A DNA stretch of 64,000 bases from Paraburkholderia sp. UYCP14C. Its GTDB lineage: Bacteria > Pseudomonadota > Gammaproteobacteria > Burkholderiales > Burkholderiaceae. Made by a program: the position numbers and the translations under genes. The notes under the pieces were generated by a model. That model did no database searches, had not been told where the DNA came from, and saw only the letters and a program-made list of their open reading frames with translations. Location: positions 1-64,000 of the forward strand of contig NZ_SELS01000031.1 in assembly GCF_004197395.1 (NCBI RefSeq). The letters run 5' to 3'. Below, piece by piece: positions 8,695 through 19,050 of this stretch (position 1 is the first letter of the stretch; every line of letters begins with the position of its first letter).

Positions 8695-8875
8695 CGTGTC
8701 TCCTCCTCGGCTTGGGTGCCGCGTACGAGTCGTTCGCTTCGGTCTTGCGCTTCAGGGTGCTGCTTCGGTTTGTCCGCCGGTCGTGGCTCGGCGGGTGTTC
8801 GTGCCGCCTGGTTGATCGACATTCTGGCACGTTCAAAAAACGGCTGCGCAGCGTGACGGTACCCACGGAGCCACG

Positions 8876-8902
8876 AAAAAAAACCCGCTCACGAGGAGCG
8901 GG
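8876..8902 (-). terminator. Rho-independent terminator of fusA
   Basis: On the minus strand a stem of CCCGCTC/GAGCGGG (8884-8890 with 8896-8902) with a five-base loop is followed by eight T. It lies 40 bases past the fusA stop. Confidence 0.85.
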
Positions 8903-8939
8903 CTTCCGGGTTGTCGCGCTTAGAGTCGGCGCATCAGCG

Positions 8940-11048
8940 TCATTGCTTCTTCGCGTTGATCACAGCCTCGGCGACGTTGCTCGGCGTTTCGGCATAGTGC
9001 TTGAACTCCATCGTATAGGTCGCGCGGCCCTGGGTGGCCGAGCGTAGCGACGTCGAGTAGCCGAACATCTCGGCGAGCGGCACCTCCGCGCGCACCAGCT
9101 TGCCGCCGCCGCCCGCGATGTCCTCCATGCCTTGCACCATGCCGCGTCGGCTCGACAGGTCGCCCATCACGTTGCCCATGAAGTCCTCGGGCGTTTCCAC
9201 CTCGACGGCCATCATCGGTTCGAGCAGGATCGGCTTCGCCTTGCGCATCGCTTCCTTGAACGCCATCGAGCCGGCCATGCGGAACGCGTTTTCGTTCGAG
9301 TCGACGTCGTGGTACGAACCGAAGGTCAGCGTGACCTTCACGTCCACCACCGGATAGCCCGCCAGCACGCCGGCCTTCAGCGTTTCCACGATGCCCTTGT
9401 CGACCGCGGGGATGAATTCGCGCGGAATCACGCCCCCCTTGATCGCGTCGACGAATTCATAGCCCTTGCCCTGCGCGGACGGCTCCAGCGTAATCACCGC
9501 GTGGCCGTACTGGCCGCGGCCGCCCGACTGCTTGACGAACTTGCCTTCGATATCTTCGACCTTGTTGCGCACCGTTTCGCGATACGCGACCTGCGGCTTG
9601 CCCACGGTTGCTTCGACGCCGAACTCGCGCTTCATCCGGTCGACCAGAATTTCGAGGTGCAACTCGCCCATGCCGGAGATGATCGTCTGGCCGGACTCCT
9701 CATCGGTCTGCACGCGGAACGACGGGTCTTCCTGCGCGAGACGGTTCAGCGCGATGCCCATCTTTTCCTGGTCGGCCTTGGTCTTCGGCTCGACGGCCTG
9801 CGAGATCACCGGCTCCGGGAAGATCATCTTTTCGAGGATGATCACATGGTTAGGATCGCAGAGCGTGTCGCCGGTGGTCGCTTCCTTCAGGCCGACGGCC
9901 GCGGCGATGTCGCCCGCGTAGACCTCCTTGATTTCCTTGCGCTCGTTCGCGTGCATCTGCAGGATCCGGCCGAGGCGCTCCTTCTTTTCCTTGACCGCGT
10001 TGTAGACCGTGTCGCCCGAATTGACGACGCCCGAGTACACGCGGAAGAAAATCAGCTGGCCCACGAACGGGTCGGTCATGATCTTGAAGGCGAGCGCCGA
10101 GAACGGATCGTCGTCGTTCGGATGACGCTCGATCTCCTTGTCGTGCTCGTCGTGGCCGGTGATCGCGGGCACGTCGACCGGCGACGGCAGATAGTCGATC
10201 ACCGCGTCGAGCATCGCCTGCACGCCCTTGTTCTTGAACGCGCTGCCGCACAGCATCGGCACGATCTCGTTGGCGATCGTGCGCGCGCGGATGCCTTGCT
10301 TGATTTCTTCTTCGGTCAGGTGATGCTCGCCGCCCAGGTACTTTTCGAGCAGCGTTTCGTTCGCCTCGGCCGCGGCCTCGACCATCTTGTCGTGCCATTC
10401 CTTCGCGGTGGCCGCGAGTTCAGCCGGAATGTCGCGGTACTCGAACTTGATGCCCTGGCTCGCGTCGTCCCAGAAGATCGCCTTCATCTTGACGAGGTCG
10501 ACCACGCCCTGGAAGTGCTCCTCCGCGCCGATCGGAATCTGGATCGGCACGGCGACGCCCTTCAGGCGATCGCCGATTTGCCGCTGCACGCGGAAAAAGT
10601 CCGCGCCGACGCGGTCCATCTTGTTGACGAACGCGATGCGCGGCACCTTGTACTTGTTCGCCTGGCGCCACACGGTTTCCGATTGCGGCTGCACGCCACC
10701 GACCGAGTCGTACACCATGCAGGCGCCGTCGAGCACGCGCATCGAGCGCTCGACTTCGATCGTGAAGTCGACGTGCCCGGGGGTGTCGATGATGTTGATC
10801 CGATGCTCGGGATAGTTGCCGGCCATGCCCTTCCAGAACGCGGTGGTGGCAGCCGACGTGATCGTGATGCCGCGCTCCTGCTCCTGTTCCATCCAGTCCA
10901 TCGTCGCCGCACCGTCGTGAACCTCGCCGATCTTGTGGGTCACGCCGGTGTAGAACAGGATCCGTTCAGTGGTGGTGGTTTTGCCGGCATCGATGTGAGC
11001 GCTGATGCCGATATTCCGGTAGCGCTCGATGGGAGTCTTGCGGGGCAC
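8940..11048 (-). CDS. fusA: Translation elongation factor G
   Basis: A 702-residue EF-G, the GTPase that moves tRNAs and mRNA through the ribosome after peptide transfer and also takes part in ribosome recycling. The G1 motif AHIDAGKTT is at about residues 17-25, switch II is DTPGHVDFT, and NKMDRVGAD is G4. Domains II-V follow to the usual length. The start is GTG at 11048 with AAGGAG six bases upstream. No rpsL, rpsG or tuf gene flanks it; it is a single transcription unit closed by its own terminator. Burkholderia genomes commonly carry a second EF-G gene, so this may be the stand-alone copy. Nothing in the sequence suggests a specialised paralogue such as a tetracycline-protection protein. 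Confidence 0.96.
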   Translation of the reverse strand: MPRKTPIERYRNIGISAHIDAGKTTTTERILFYTGVTHKIGEVHDGAATMDWMEQEQERGITITSAATTAFWKGMAGNYPEHRINIIDTPGHVDFTIEVERSMRVLDGACMVYDSVGGVQPQSETVWRQANKYKVPRIAFVNKMDRVGADFFRVQRQIGDRLKGVAVPIQIPIGAEEHFQGVVDLVKMKAIFWDDASQGIKFEYRDIPAELAATAKEWHDKMVEAAAEANETLLEKYLGGEHHLTEEEIKQGIRARTIANEIVPMLCGSAFKNKGVQAMLDAVIDYLPSPVDVPAITGHDEHDKEIERHPNDDDPFSALAFKIMTDPFVGQLIFFRVYSGVVNSGDTVYNAVKEKKERLGRILQMHANERKEIKEVYAGDIAAAVGLKEATTGDTLCDPNHVIILEKMIFPEPVISQAVEPKTKADQEKMGIALNRLAQEDPSFRVQTDEESGQTIISGMGELHLEILVDRMKREFGVEATVGKPQVAYRETVRNKVEDIEGKFVKQSGGRGQYGHAVITLEPSAQGKGYEFVDAIKGGVIPREFIPAVDKGIVETLKAGVLAGYPVVDVKVTLTFGSYHDVDSNENAFRMAGSMAFKEAMRKAKPILLEPMMAVEVETPEDFMGNVMGDLSSRRGMVQGMEDIAGGGGKLVRAEVPLAEMFGYSTSLRSATQGRATYTMEFKHYAETPSNVAEAVINAKKQ

Positions 11049-11233
11049 GTGAATCTCCTTGTAATGGCGCGCCTGAAACGCATGCCGGGCGGCCGCGTGG
11101 ATCGCCCGGGGAGTCTGGGTGGTGCTGTATGTGGCGTTACCAGATCGAGATTACAAGGATAGCGCGTCGATTGGTCTTTTGCATGAATCCTGCCAGCCGG
11201 CGCGAAGGTGGGCCGCGCGGGGCTGCGCGGGCG

Positions 11234-11267
11234 AAAAAAAGCCGGCGCCTCGGGTCGAGGCGCCGGC
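11234..11267 (-). terminator. Rho-independent terminator downstream of the DUF192 gene
   Basis: A 12-base perfect stem, GCCGGCGCCTCG paired with CGAGGCGCCGGC (11241-11252 and 11256-11267), is followed on the minus strand by seven T. It lies about 70 bases after the DUF192 stop. Confidence 0.85.
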
Positions 11268-11334
11268 TCTTTGCGGGAAAGTGTGGCGGGGCGGTCGGGC
11301 CGCTCAGTGGGCCGCCCAGACGGCCGCCTGGAGG

Positions 11335-11850
11335 TTACTGCGTGATACCCGGCACCGGCGGCAAGCCCTGGATCTGCATGCCCGGCTTGATGCCTTTTGC
11401 CGAGAACCAGCCCTTGGGCATTTCGAGCGCGAACACGCCGTTGTGCGTCGGGCAGTGGTTGTTGGTGGTCTCGGCCTGCATCTCGTCGATATCGGTGATC
11501 GTGCCGTCGGCGCGCATGAACGCGATCGACAGCGGGATCAGCGTGTTCTTCATCCAGAAGCAGTGGCCCGCGTTCTCGTTGAACACGAACAGCATGCCTT
11601 CGTTCGGGCCGAGCTTCGTGCGATACATCAAGCCCTGTTCGCGGTCCGCGTCGTTGGCGGCGACGGCCGCGTCGATCACGAACATGCCGGCGCTCAGCTT
11701 GACGCGCGGAAACTCGCTCGGCTGCTTGGCGCCCGGCGGCATCTGCTGCGCCTGGGCGGGAGCCGTGGTGGCGGCGAACGACAGCGCCGCGAGCGGCAGT
11801 GCAACGGCAACGGCCAGACGCGCCATCGACGAGCGCATGGAAAATCGCAC
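11335..11850 (-). CDS. Exported DUF192 family protein
   Basis: A protein of about 171 residues with a signal peptide (hydrophobic LAVAVALPLAALSFAATTAPAQA, cleavage near AQA) and a DUF192 domain. Family landmarks include LSAGMFVIDAAVAANDADREQGLMYR, GMLFVF and CFWMKNTLIPLSIAFM. The best start is the GTG at 11850, because AAGGAG lies exactly seven bases upstream. The ATG at 11838 is too far from it and the ATG at 11907 has none. DUF192 proteins are small periplasmic or extracytoplasmic proteins of unproven biochemical role. The gene stands alone between two terminators. Confidence 0.85.
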   Translation of the reverse strand: MRFSMRSSMARLAVAVALPLAALSFAATTAPAQAQQMPPGAKQPSEFPRVKLSAGMFVIDAAVAANDADREQGLMYRTKLGPNEGMLFVFNENAGHCFWMKNTLIPLSIAFMRADGTITDIDEMQAETTNNHCPTHNGVFALEMPKGWFSAKGIKPGMQIQGLPPVPGITQ

Positions 11851-11903
11851 GGCAAGACTCCTTGCTGAAATTAACTCGCGCATGTTACGCGAGCGCGTCA
11901 AAA

Positions 11904-11938
11904 ACAAAAAGGCAGATCGCCTTGCGGTGATCTGCCTT
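11904..11938 (-). terminator. Rho-independent terminator of the Ala/Lys-rich gene
   Basis: On the minus strand, AGGCAGATC pairs with GATCTGCCT around a short loop and is followed by a T-rich run. It lies about 55 bases after the stop of the 64-residue gene. Confidence 0.8.
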
Positions 11939-11994
11939 ACAACGCCGTAAGAACGGCAATGAAGCTAGTTCTTTACTGCGTTTTTACAAGCAAC

Positions 11995-12189
11995 TTACTC
12001 CGAAGCTGCCGAAGCTGCAGCAGCTGCTGCTGCCTTCTTGTGCGACTTCTTGTGAGCGTGCTTGGTGGTCTTCTTTGCCGACGAAGCTGCTGCTGCCGGA
12101 GCTGCCGAAGCTGCTGCCGGTGCCGATGCTTGTGCGAATGCTGCCGTTGCGAAGAGGCCAGCGACCAGAGCGGCGATCAGTTTGTTCAT
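11995..12189 (-). CDS. Small exported Ala/Lys-rich protein
   Basis: A 64-residue product with a clean signal peptide (MNKLIAALVAGLFATAAFAQ, cleavage after AFA). The mature part of about 45 residues consists almost only of Ala, Ser and Pro, with two basic clusters (KKTTKHAHKKSHKK). A GAGGA ribosome site precedes the ATG and a strong terminator follows, so this is a self-contained gene and probably well expressed. Composition resembles acid-shock or histone-tail-like peptides, but no family can be named. The mature peptide would be highly cationic and periplasmic, or stuck to an anionic surface. Function unknown. Confidence 0.75.
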   Translation of the reverse strand: MNKLIAALVAGLFATAAFAQASAPAAASAAPAAAASSAKKTTKHAHKKSHKKAAAAAAASAASE

Positions 12190-12232
12190 TTTGTGAATCC
12201 TCAGCTTGATTTAATTAACCAAATGACCCGGC

Positions 12233-12463
12233 TTATGTAGAGTCATGTCGGTAAACGTGCCATCCACCTTTCGGTTGACAGCCGCATCGAACAAATTTTT
12301 CGACACGTCTGCTAGCGTTCAGACTTTCGTACTCGCCGCGCAAAACGGCGTATGCAAAGGTCTTTAAGGCTGAATGCCGGATAGCTTCGGCGGCATCTGC
12401 GTCGAATAACGCGTGGAGTTGTACGGCGGTTGACGCGAATTGCGCGGAATTTTTTATCGCCAT
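12233..12463 (-). CDS. Doubtful small ORF, 76 residues
   Basis: An open frame starting MAIKNSAQFASTAVQLHALFD with reasonably protein-like composition and less extreme GC than its surroundings. Only a weak GAGCG lies upstream of the ATG. It ends 44 bases before the start of the Ala/Lys-rich gene and would occupy the region expected to hold that gene's promoter. No domain is recognised. I list it as possible only. If it is not a gene, 12190-12684 is a 495-base intergenic region whose notable content is the 22-base-spaced direct repeat. Confidence 0.22.
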   Translation of the reverse strand: MAIKNSAQFASTAVQLHALFDADAAEAIRHSALKTFAYAVLRGEYESLNASRRVEKFVRCGCQPKGGWHVYRHDST

Positions 12464-12508
12464 GAGACGCGCTCAAACTGCATCGCGCAGGCTCGCGCGA
12501 GCCCACTT

Positions 12509-12542
12509 GTTTCACGCATTTTGGGCTCGTGTTTCACGCATT
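12509..12542. repeat. Direct repeat GTTTCACGCATT, 22-base spacing
   Basis: Two exact copies of the 12-mer GTTTCACGCATT at 12509-12520 and 12531-12542 are spaced 22 bases apart, two helical turns. An inverted core, CGTGAAAC, follows at 12585-12592. Equal-face spacing is typical of a protein-binding array upstream of a promoter. The genes that could be controlled are the minus-strand ones starting at 12463 or 12189. Confidence 0.55.
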
Positions 12543-12684
12543 AATTTGCGTGCTGCTACAACGAGTTAGCTTGATTGTCACAGCCGTGAAACGCGTTTTG
12601 AGCGATCACGTGCAGGCTGTTTTGCGCGTGTATGAGTTCGGCACGCGATGCTTTGGCGATCAACGAACAATCGTCAAATAGTGT

Positions 12685-13254
12685 TCAGGCGACGCCATCC
12701 CATGGCGCGTTCGCTCGCAACTCGATGCTCTGTCCGGGTTGCAGTCCGAGTGAAAAAATGTCAAGCGCACCGATACCGACGCGTACCAGACGCAGCGTCG
12801 GAAAACCGACCGCGGCCGTCATGCGACGCACCTGACGGTTCTTGCCTTCGGTGATCGACAGCTCGATCCAGGTGGTCGGGATCGCAGCGCGATAACGGAT
12901 CGGCGGCGTGCGTGTCCATAGCGAGCTGGACGGTTCGACATAGGTCGCCTGACATGGGCGTGTCACGTAGTCGCCGAGATCGACGCCGCGTGCGAGCTTT
13001 TTCAACGCGGCGTCATCGACCGCGCCTTCGACTTGCGCCCAGTAGCGTTTGACGAGCTTGTGACGCGGCTCGGCGATGCGCGCCTGCAGCGCGCCGTCGT
13101 CGGTGAGCAGCAGCAGGCCTTCGCTATCGGAGTCGAGCCGGCCGGCCGCATAGACGCCGGGTACCTTGACCCAGTCGGCAAGCGACGCGCGCGTCTCGTG
13201 CGGCGAAAATTGACAGATGGTGCCGAACGGCTTGTTGAGGGCGAGAAGGCGCAT
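12685..13254 (-). CDS. rluE: 23S rRNA pseudouridine synthase, RluE-like
   Basis: A 189-residue pseudouridine synthase of the RsuA/RluB/E/F group. The catalytic Asp lies in GRLDSDSEGLLLLTDDG; other family motifs are LNKPFGTICQF at the N-terminus, the KRYWAQVEG stretch and ITEGKNRQVRRMTAAVGFPTLRLVR. There is no N-terminal S4 domain and the protein is short, which matches RluE (23S U2457 in E. coli) better than RluB, RluF or RsuA. The target is inferred from that similarity. The ATG at 13254 has no strong ribosome site. It is divergent from icd across a 329-base gap. Confidence 0.85.
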   Translation of the reverse strand: MRLLALNKPFGTICQFSPHETRASLADWVKVPGVYAAGRLDSDSEGLLLLTDDGALQARIAEPRHKLVKRYWAQVEGAVDDAALKKLARGVDLGDYVTRPCQATYVEPSSSLWTRTPPIRYRAAIPTTWIELSITEGKNRQVRRMTAAVGFPTLRLVRVGIGALDIFSLGLQPGQSIELRANAPWDGVA

Positions 13255-13583
13255 AGGAGAGCGAGACGGCAGAGCGATACTGCAAGCCAGGAACGGCGCG
13301 CGGACACTGGCGTACGCGCGTTGCGCACACGTTTCGTCCGGTGATGGATGGCGCGATGATAATGCATAAATCAGTATGCAGATTCTTGTATCTTATAGAG
13401 GAGCGTGGCGCGTTCCAAGAGCCGTCCATGTTGGAAAACCCGGAGCCGGGGGCGGCCGCGTCGCGCGCTGGGGCGGGCTAGAATAGCGGCCTGGCCGCTC
13501 GCGGACGTTCGGCATTGCGCGGCGAGGGCGTCTCTTTCGCAGTCTCCCATCAGCTTTTGCACAGCTTTCACTGGAGTCCGATC
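13255..13583. other. Divergent intergenic region between rluE and icd, 329 bases
   Basis: This region must hold promoters for both flanking genes. The rluE-proximal part (about 13350-13400) is AT-rich and contains repeated TGCATA/TATGCA motifs. On the plus strand a TAGAAT at 13479-13484 is a fair -10 candidate for icd, but no matching -35 is obvious. A GGAG ribosome site sits just before the icd ATG. I see no gene here. Confidence 0.5.
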
Positions 13584-14840
<1,257 letters not shown>

Positions 14841-14873
14841 TCGATGCGCCGGGATTATCCGGTTTGCATAAAA

Positions 14874-14908
14874 ACCCCGGCGCCAGCAAACGGCCGGGGT
14901 ATTTTTTT
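14874..14908 (+). terminator. Rho-independent terminator of icd
   Basis: ACCCCGG pairs with CCGGGGT around a short loop and seven T follow, 34 bases after the icd stop. An 11-base inverted repeat (GGATTATCCGG at 14852-14862 and CCGGATAATCC at 14936-14946) flanks this hairpin on both sides. Confidence 0.85.
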
Positions 14909-14967
14909 ACCCGGAATTCTCGCGCGGTTTTCCGGCCGGATAATCCGCTGCAACAGAAAGCCGCCGC

Positions 14968-14998
14968 AAAAAAGAAACCCGGCGCGGAGCCGGGTTTC
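14968..14998 (-). terminator. Rho-independent terminator of cspA
   Basis: On the minus strand GAAACCCGGC pairs with GCCGGGTTTC (14974-14983 with 14989-14998) around a five-base loop and six T follow, 25 bases past the cspA stop. Confidence 0.85.
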
Positions 14999-15022
14999 AA
15001 AAAGGCTGGGTAACGAAACGTC

Positions 15023-15229
15023 TCAGGCGGGTGCCTGAATGTTCGATGCCTGTTTGCCTTTCGGGCCTTGCACGACCTCGAAGGTGACCTTTTGGCCTTC
15101 CTTCAGCGTCTTGAAGCCATTCATCTGGATGGCCGAGAAGTGTGCAAACAGATCCTCGCCGCCTTCGTCAGGCGTGATAAATCCGAAACCCTTTGCGTCG
15201 TTAAACCATTTGACCGTACCAGTTGCCAT
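15023..15229 (-). CDS. cspA: Cold-shock domain protein (CspA family)
   Basis: A 68-residue single cold-shock domain that binds single-stranded RNA/DNA and loosens RNA structure. RNP1 is KGFGFI and RNP2 is DLFAHF; the start [11 protein letters not shown] is the family's typical N-terminus. It carries its own terminator, and an upstream promoter candidate predicts a leader of roughly 130 bases, as in other csp genes whose long leader controls cold induction. It faces icd convergently. Confidence 0.94.
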   Translation of the reverse strand: MATGTVKWFNDAKGFGFITPDEGGEDLFAHFSAIQMNGFKTLKEGQKVTFEVVQGPKGKQASNIQAPA

Positions 15230-15786
15230 TCCAACTTCCCCTGTAACTCATGTCACTACCACGAGCCCTCGAAAAGCCACGACCGCGCGAGGCAGTCGTC
15301 CCCTCCTCACAAGCTCACCATCGGCATTTTTTCGAAATTATGGCTTGGTGAAAAAAGTGCCAGCTTGATTGTTGGGGCTCTTTATTCGAGTGTCAAGAAA
15401 ATTTTGAGACGTCGTTGTCGCGTTGCAAACAGGCCGCTTTCCAGGGTTTTTACCGCTTCCGTATGTGCGGTGGCGCAAGCGGCGTGGCTTGAAAAGTCGC
15501 ATAATCGACTCACATGCTGACTGTGCCCGCGGCGCCGACGCCCAGCGCGGCGAGCGCTCTCAGCCAGTACCGGCAGGTTGTGCGATACTCGATCCGACCG
15601 CGGTGCAGCACGCACCGCGCAACACTGGATCGGGGGCCGGCACCGCAATCGGCCCGTCGAAAACGCGAGAGGCCGGGCCGATCATGACAGCGTCGTGACC
15701 GCCGGGCGGCAGCGAACGGGCTCATCGGCCGGGCGGCCGGGTTTTGACAGGATTGCGGGCCTGTCCTAGTTGTTTAGAATGGGTGT
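15230..15786. other. Divergent intergenic region between cspA and clpS, 557 bases
   Basis: The cspA-proximal half (15230-15480) is relatively AT-rich and fits a cspA leader and promoter. The clpS-proximal half is GC-rich again and contains several short ORFs on both strands, none with a ribosome site or a recognisable sequence. A TAGAAT at 15775-15780 lies six bases before the clpS ATG. A hidden small gene cannot be excluded but is not supported. Confidence 0.5.
15368..15396 (-). promoter_or_regulatory. Candidate sigma-70 promoter of cspA
   Basis: On the minus strand a perfect TTGACA (15391-15396) is followed at 17 bases by AACAAT (15368-15373, four of six matches to the -10 consensus). Transcription would begin near 15361, giving cspA an untranslated leader of about 130 bases. 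Confidence 0.5.
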
Positions 15787-16101
15787 ATGGCGATTATCCC
15801 GGACAAGCAGGACGGCACCGTACTGGAGCGGCAGGAGCAGAAACTCAAGCCGCCGTCCATGTACAAGGTGGTGCTGCTGAATGACGACTTCACGCCGATG
15901 GAATTTGTCGTGATGATCGTGCAGGAATATTTCAATAAGGATCGTGAAACCGCAACGCAGGTCATGTTGAAGGTGCATCGCGAGGGCAGGGGAGTTTGTG
16001 GGGTCTATACGCGGGACATCGCGTCGACCAAAGTCGAGCAAGTCGTTACCCACGCACGGCAGGCCGGGCATCCGCTGCAGTGTGTGATGGAGGAAGCATG
16101 A
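15787..16101 (+). CDS. clpS: ClpS, adaptor of the ClpAP protease
   Basis: A 104-residue N-end-rule adaptor that delivers proteins with destabilising N-termini to ClpA. Family motifs are [17 protein letters not shown] (with the acidic pocket that holds the N-degron) and the C-terminal [17 protein letters not shown]. The stop overlaps the clpA start by four bases (ATGA), so ClpS and ClpA are translationally coupled. A TAGAAT -10-like hexamer ends only six bases before the ATG and there is no clear ribosome site, so the transcript may be leaderless or nearly so. Confidence 0.95.
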   Translation: MAIIPDKQDGTVLERQEQKLKPPSMYKVVLLNDDFTPMEFVVMIVQEYFNKDRETATQVMLKVHREGRGVCGVYTRDIASTKVEQVVTHARQAGHPLQCVMEEA

Positions 16102-18395
16102 TTGCCCAGGAACTGGAAGTCAGCCTGCATATGGCGTTCATGGAAGCGCGCCAGGCAAGGCACGAGTTCATAACGGTCGAACATCTTTTGCTCGCGCTGT
16201 TGGATAACCCGACGGCGGCAGAGGTACTGCGCGCATGCGCGGCCAATATCGAGGATCTGCGTCAGAACCTGCGCAACTTCATTCATGACAACACGCCGAC
16301 CGTGCCGGGCACGGACGACGTCGACACGCAGCCCACGCTCGGATTCCAGCGTGTGATCCAGCGCGCGATCATGCATGTGCAGTCCACCTCGAACGGCAAG
16401 AAGGAAGTGACCGGCGCGAACGTGCTGGTCGCGATCTTCGGCGAGAAGGACTCGCATGCGGTGTACTACCTGCAGCAGCAGGGCGTGACGCGTCTGGACG
16501 TGGTCAACTTCATCTCGCACGGCATCGCCAAGACGAGCAGCTCGGACGCCGCGAAAGCGAGCGACGCGAATGCCGAGTCCGACGAAGCCGCCGCGCAGAA
16601 GGAAACGCCGCTTGCCCAGTTCACGCAGAACCTGAACCAGATGGCAAAGGACGGCCGCATCGATCCGCTGATCGGGCGCGAGTCGGAAGTCGAGCGCGTC
16701 GTGCAGGTGCTGTGCCGCCGGCGCAAGAACAACCCGCTGCTGGTCGGCGAGGCCGGTGTCGGCAAGACCGCGATCGCCGAAGGGCTCGCATGGCGCATCA
16801 CGCGCGGCGAAGTGCCGGACATCCTCGCGGATGCCCAGGTGTATTCGCTCGACATGGGCGCGTTGCTGGCGGGCACCAAGTATCGCGGCGACTTCGAGCA
16901 GCGTCTGAAGACCGTGCTGAAGGAACTGAAAGAGCGTCCGCACGCCATTCTGTTCATCGACGAAATCCATACGCTGATCGGCGCGGGCGCCGCGTCGGGC
17001 GGCACGCTGGATGCGTCGAACCTGCTGAAGCCGGCGCTCTCGTCGGGCACGCTGAAGTGCATCGGCGCGACCACCTTCACCGAATATCGCGGCATCTTCG
17101 AAAAGGACGCGGCGCTGTCGCGTCGTTTCCAGAAGGTCGACGTGACCGAGCCGACCGTCGAGCAGACGGTCGCGATCCTGCGCGGGCTGAAGTCGCGTTT
17201 CGAAGAACACCACGGCGTCAAGTATTCGTCGGGTGCGTTGTCGGCGGCGGCTGAGCTGTCGGCTCGCTTCATCACGGATCGCCATCTGCCGGACAAGGCG
17301 ATCGACGTGATCGACGAAGCGGGCGCGGCGCAACGCATTCTGCCGAAGTCGAAGCAGAAGAAGACGATCGGCAAGAACGAGATCGAGGAAATCATCTCGA
17401 AGATCGCGCGCGTGCCGCCGCAAAGCGTGTCGCAAGACGATCGCAGCAAGCTGCAAACGCTCGACCGCGATCTGAAGAGCGTCGTGTTCGGGCAAGACCC
17501 GGCCATCGACGCGCTGTCGGCCGCGATCAAGATGGCGCGCGCGGGCCTCGGCAAGCTCGACAAGCCGATCGGCGCATTCCTGTTCTCGGGTCCGACCGGC
17601 GTCGGCAAGACCGAAGTCGCGAAGCAGCTCGCGTTCACGCTCGGCATCGAGCTAATCCGCTTCGACATGTCGGAATACATGGAGCGTCACGCGGTGAGCC
17701 GGCTGATCGGCGCGCCGCCGGGCTACGTCGGTTTCGACCAGGGTGGCCTGCTGACCGAGGCGATCACGAAGAAACCGCACTGCGTGCTGCTGCTCGACGA
17801 AATCGAGAAGGCGCATCCGGACATCTTCAACGTGCTGCTGCAGGTGATGGACCACGGCACGCTGACGGACAACAACGGCCGCAAGGCGGACTTCCGCAAC
17901 GTCATCATCATCATGACGACGAACGCGGGCGCCGAGGCGATGGGCAAGGCGGTGATCGGCTTCACGAACCGCCGCGAGGCGGGCGACGAGATGGTCGACA
18001 TCAAGCGCATGTTCACGCCGGAGTTCCGCAACCGTCTGGACGCGACGATCAGCTTCCGTGCGCTCGATGAGGAAATCATCATGCGCGTGGTCGACAAGTT
18101 CCTGATGCAGCTGGAAGATCAGCTGCACGAGAAGAAGGTCGATGCGCTGTTCACCGACGCGCTGCGCAAGCATCTGGCAAAGCACGGCTTCGATCCGCTG
18201 ATGGGTGCGCGGCCAATGCAGCGCCTGATCCAGGACACGATCCGTCGCGCGCTCGCCGACGAGTTGCTGTTCGGCAAGCTGATGAACGGCGGCCGCGTGA
18301 CGGTCGACGTCGATGCGGACGACAAGGTGCAGTTGACCTTCGACGAGCATCCGGCGCCGCGCAATCCGAATCCGGAGGCGGTGGAAGTCGAGTGA
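16098..18395 (+). CDS. clpA: ClpA, ATPase/unfoldase of the ClpAP protease
   Basis: A 765-residue AAA+ unfoldase that feeds substrates to the ClpP peptidase. It has an N-terminal double Clp-N repeat (about residues 1-140, contact site for ClpS), an acidic/Ala/Ser linker, AAA-1 with Walker A GEAGVGKT and Walker B LFIDEIHT, and AAA-2 with Walker A GPTGVGKT and Walker [13 protein letters not shown]. The [15 protein letters not shown] pore-loop segment and the C-terminal [13 protein letters not shown] sensor-2 motif are present. The ATG at 16098 is preceded by GGAGGAAG. ClpP is not in this window. Confidence 0.96.
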   Translation: MIAQELEVSLHMAFMEARQARHEFITVEHLLLALLDNPTAAEVLRACAANIEDLRQNLRNFIHDNTPTVPGTDDVDTQPTLGFQRVIQRAIMHVQSTSNGKKEVTGANVLVAIFGEKDSHAVYYLQQQGVTRLDVVNFISHGIAKTSSSDAAKASDANAESDEAAAQKETPLAQFTQNLNQMAKDGRIDPLIGRESEVERVVQVLCRRRKNNPLLVGEAGVGKTAIAEGLAWRITRGEVPDILADAQVYSLDMGALLAGTKYRGDFEQRLKTVLKELKERPHAILFIDEIHTLIGAGAASGGTLDASNLLKPALSSGTLKCIGATTFTEYRGIFEKDAALSRRFQKVDVTEPTVEQTVAILRGLKSRFEEHHGVKYSSGALSAAAELSARFITDRHLPDKAIDVIDEAGAAQRILPKSKQKKTIGKNEIEEIISKIARVPPQSVSQDDRSKLQTLDRDLKSVVFGQDPAIDALSAAIKMARAGLGKLDKPIGAFLFSGPTGVGKTEVAKQLAFTLGIELIRFDMSEYMERHAVSRLIGAPPGYVGFDQGGLLTEAITKKPHCVLLLDEIEKAHPDIFNVLLQVMDHGTLTDNNGRKADFRNVIIIMTTNAGAEAMGKAVIGFTNRREAGDEMVDIKRMFTPEFRNRLDATISFRALDEEIIMRVVDKFLMQLEDQLHEKKVDALFTDALRKHLAKHGFDPLMGARPMQRLIQDTIRRALADELLFGKLMNGGRVTVDVDADDKVQLTFDEHPAPRNPNPEAVEVE

Positions 18396-18444
18396 TGTCA
18401 GTCAGGCCGGCATGCGATAAGCCGGTCGGACGACCAGAAACAGA

Positions 18445-18478
18445 ACGGCGCGGGTTTTATCCCGCGCCGTTTTTTTTA
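18445..18478 (+). terminator. Rho-independent terminator of clpS-clpA
   Basis: A ten-base stem ACGGCGCGGG / CCCGCGCCGT (18445-18454, 18461-18470) with a six-base loop is followed by eight T, 50 bases after the clpA stop. Confidence 0.9.
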
Positions 18479-18538
18479 ATCTGGTTTCCTGCTCGCGGCG
18501 TGCGCTGAAAATCGCGGCCGCCGCGTCGCAGCACGCCG

Positions 18539-18985
18539 TCAATGCTTGCCGGTGCTGCCAAACCCGCCCGCGCCGCGCAGGCTTTCTTCGAAGTCGTCGA
18601 CGATGTTGAACTCGGCCTGCACGACCGGCACGATCACCAGTTGCGCGAGGCGTTCCATCGGATTCAGCACGAACGTCGTTTCGCCGCGATTCCACGTCGA
18701 AATCATCAGTTGACCCTGGTAGTCGGAATCGATCAGGCCGACCAGATTGCCGAGCACGATCCCATGCTTATGGCCGAGACCCGAGCGCGGCAGAATCAGC
18801 GCCGCATAGCCGGGGTCGCCGACGTGGATCGCGAGTCCGGTCGGCACCAGCGCGGTTTCGCCGGGCTTCAGCGTCAGCGGTTCGTCGAGGCAGGCGCGCA
18901 GATCAAGGCCGGCGCTACCGGTCGTCGCGTAGGCGGGAAGCTGTTCGCGCATGCGGTGATCGAGAATCTTCAGGTCGAGTTTCAT
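18539..18985 (-). CDS. dut: dUTP diphosphatase (dUTPase)
   Basis: A 148-residue trimeric dUTPase that hydrolyses dUTP to dUMP, keeping uracil out of DNA and supplying the dTMP precursor. All five family motifs are visible: [34 protein letters not shown] and the Gly-rich C-terminal [10 protein letters not shown] arm. It converges with clpA, from which it is separated by that gene's terminator. The luciferase-like gene and coaBC lie upstream on the same strand. Confidence 0.96.
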   Translation of the reverse strand: MKLDLKILDHRMREQLPAYATTGSAGLDLRACLDEPLTLKPGETALVPTGLAIHVGDPGYAALILPRSGLGHKHGIVLGNLVGLIDSDYQGQLMISTWNRGETTFVLNPMERLAQLVIVPVVQAEFNIVDDFEESLRGAGGFGSTGKH

Positions 18986-19050
18986 TCAGGTTCGATAGTG
19001 GGTGTGGGTGTGGTGAAGGGGCACGCGGCAGATCGGCAAAACCTGTGCGA

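Noticed and set aside
9132..11162. Plus-strand open frame of 676 codons opposite fusA
   Set aside because: EF-G on the other strand is unmistakable; the antisense frame has no ribosome site or motifs.
15423..15725. Short ORFs in the cspA-clpS gap
   Set aside because: Overlapping frames on both strands, none with ribosome sites or plausible protein sequence.
16005..17495. Minus-strand open frame opposite clpA
   Set aside because: Shadow of the ClpA coding strand; Arg/His/Asp-rich and motif-free.
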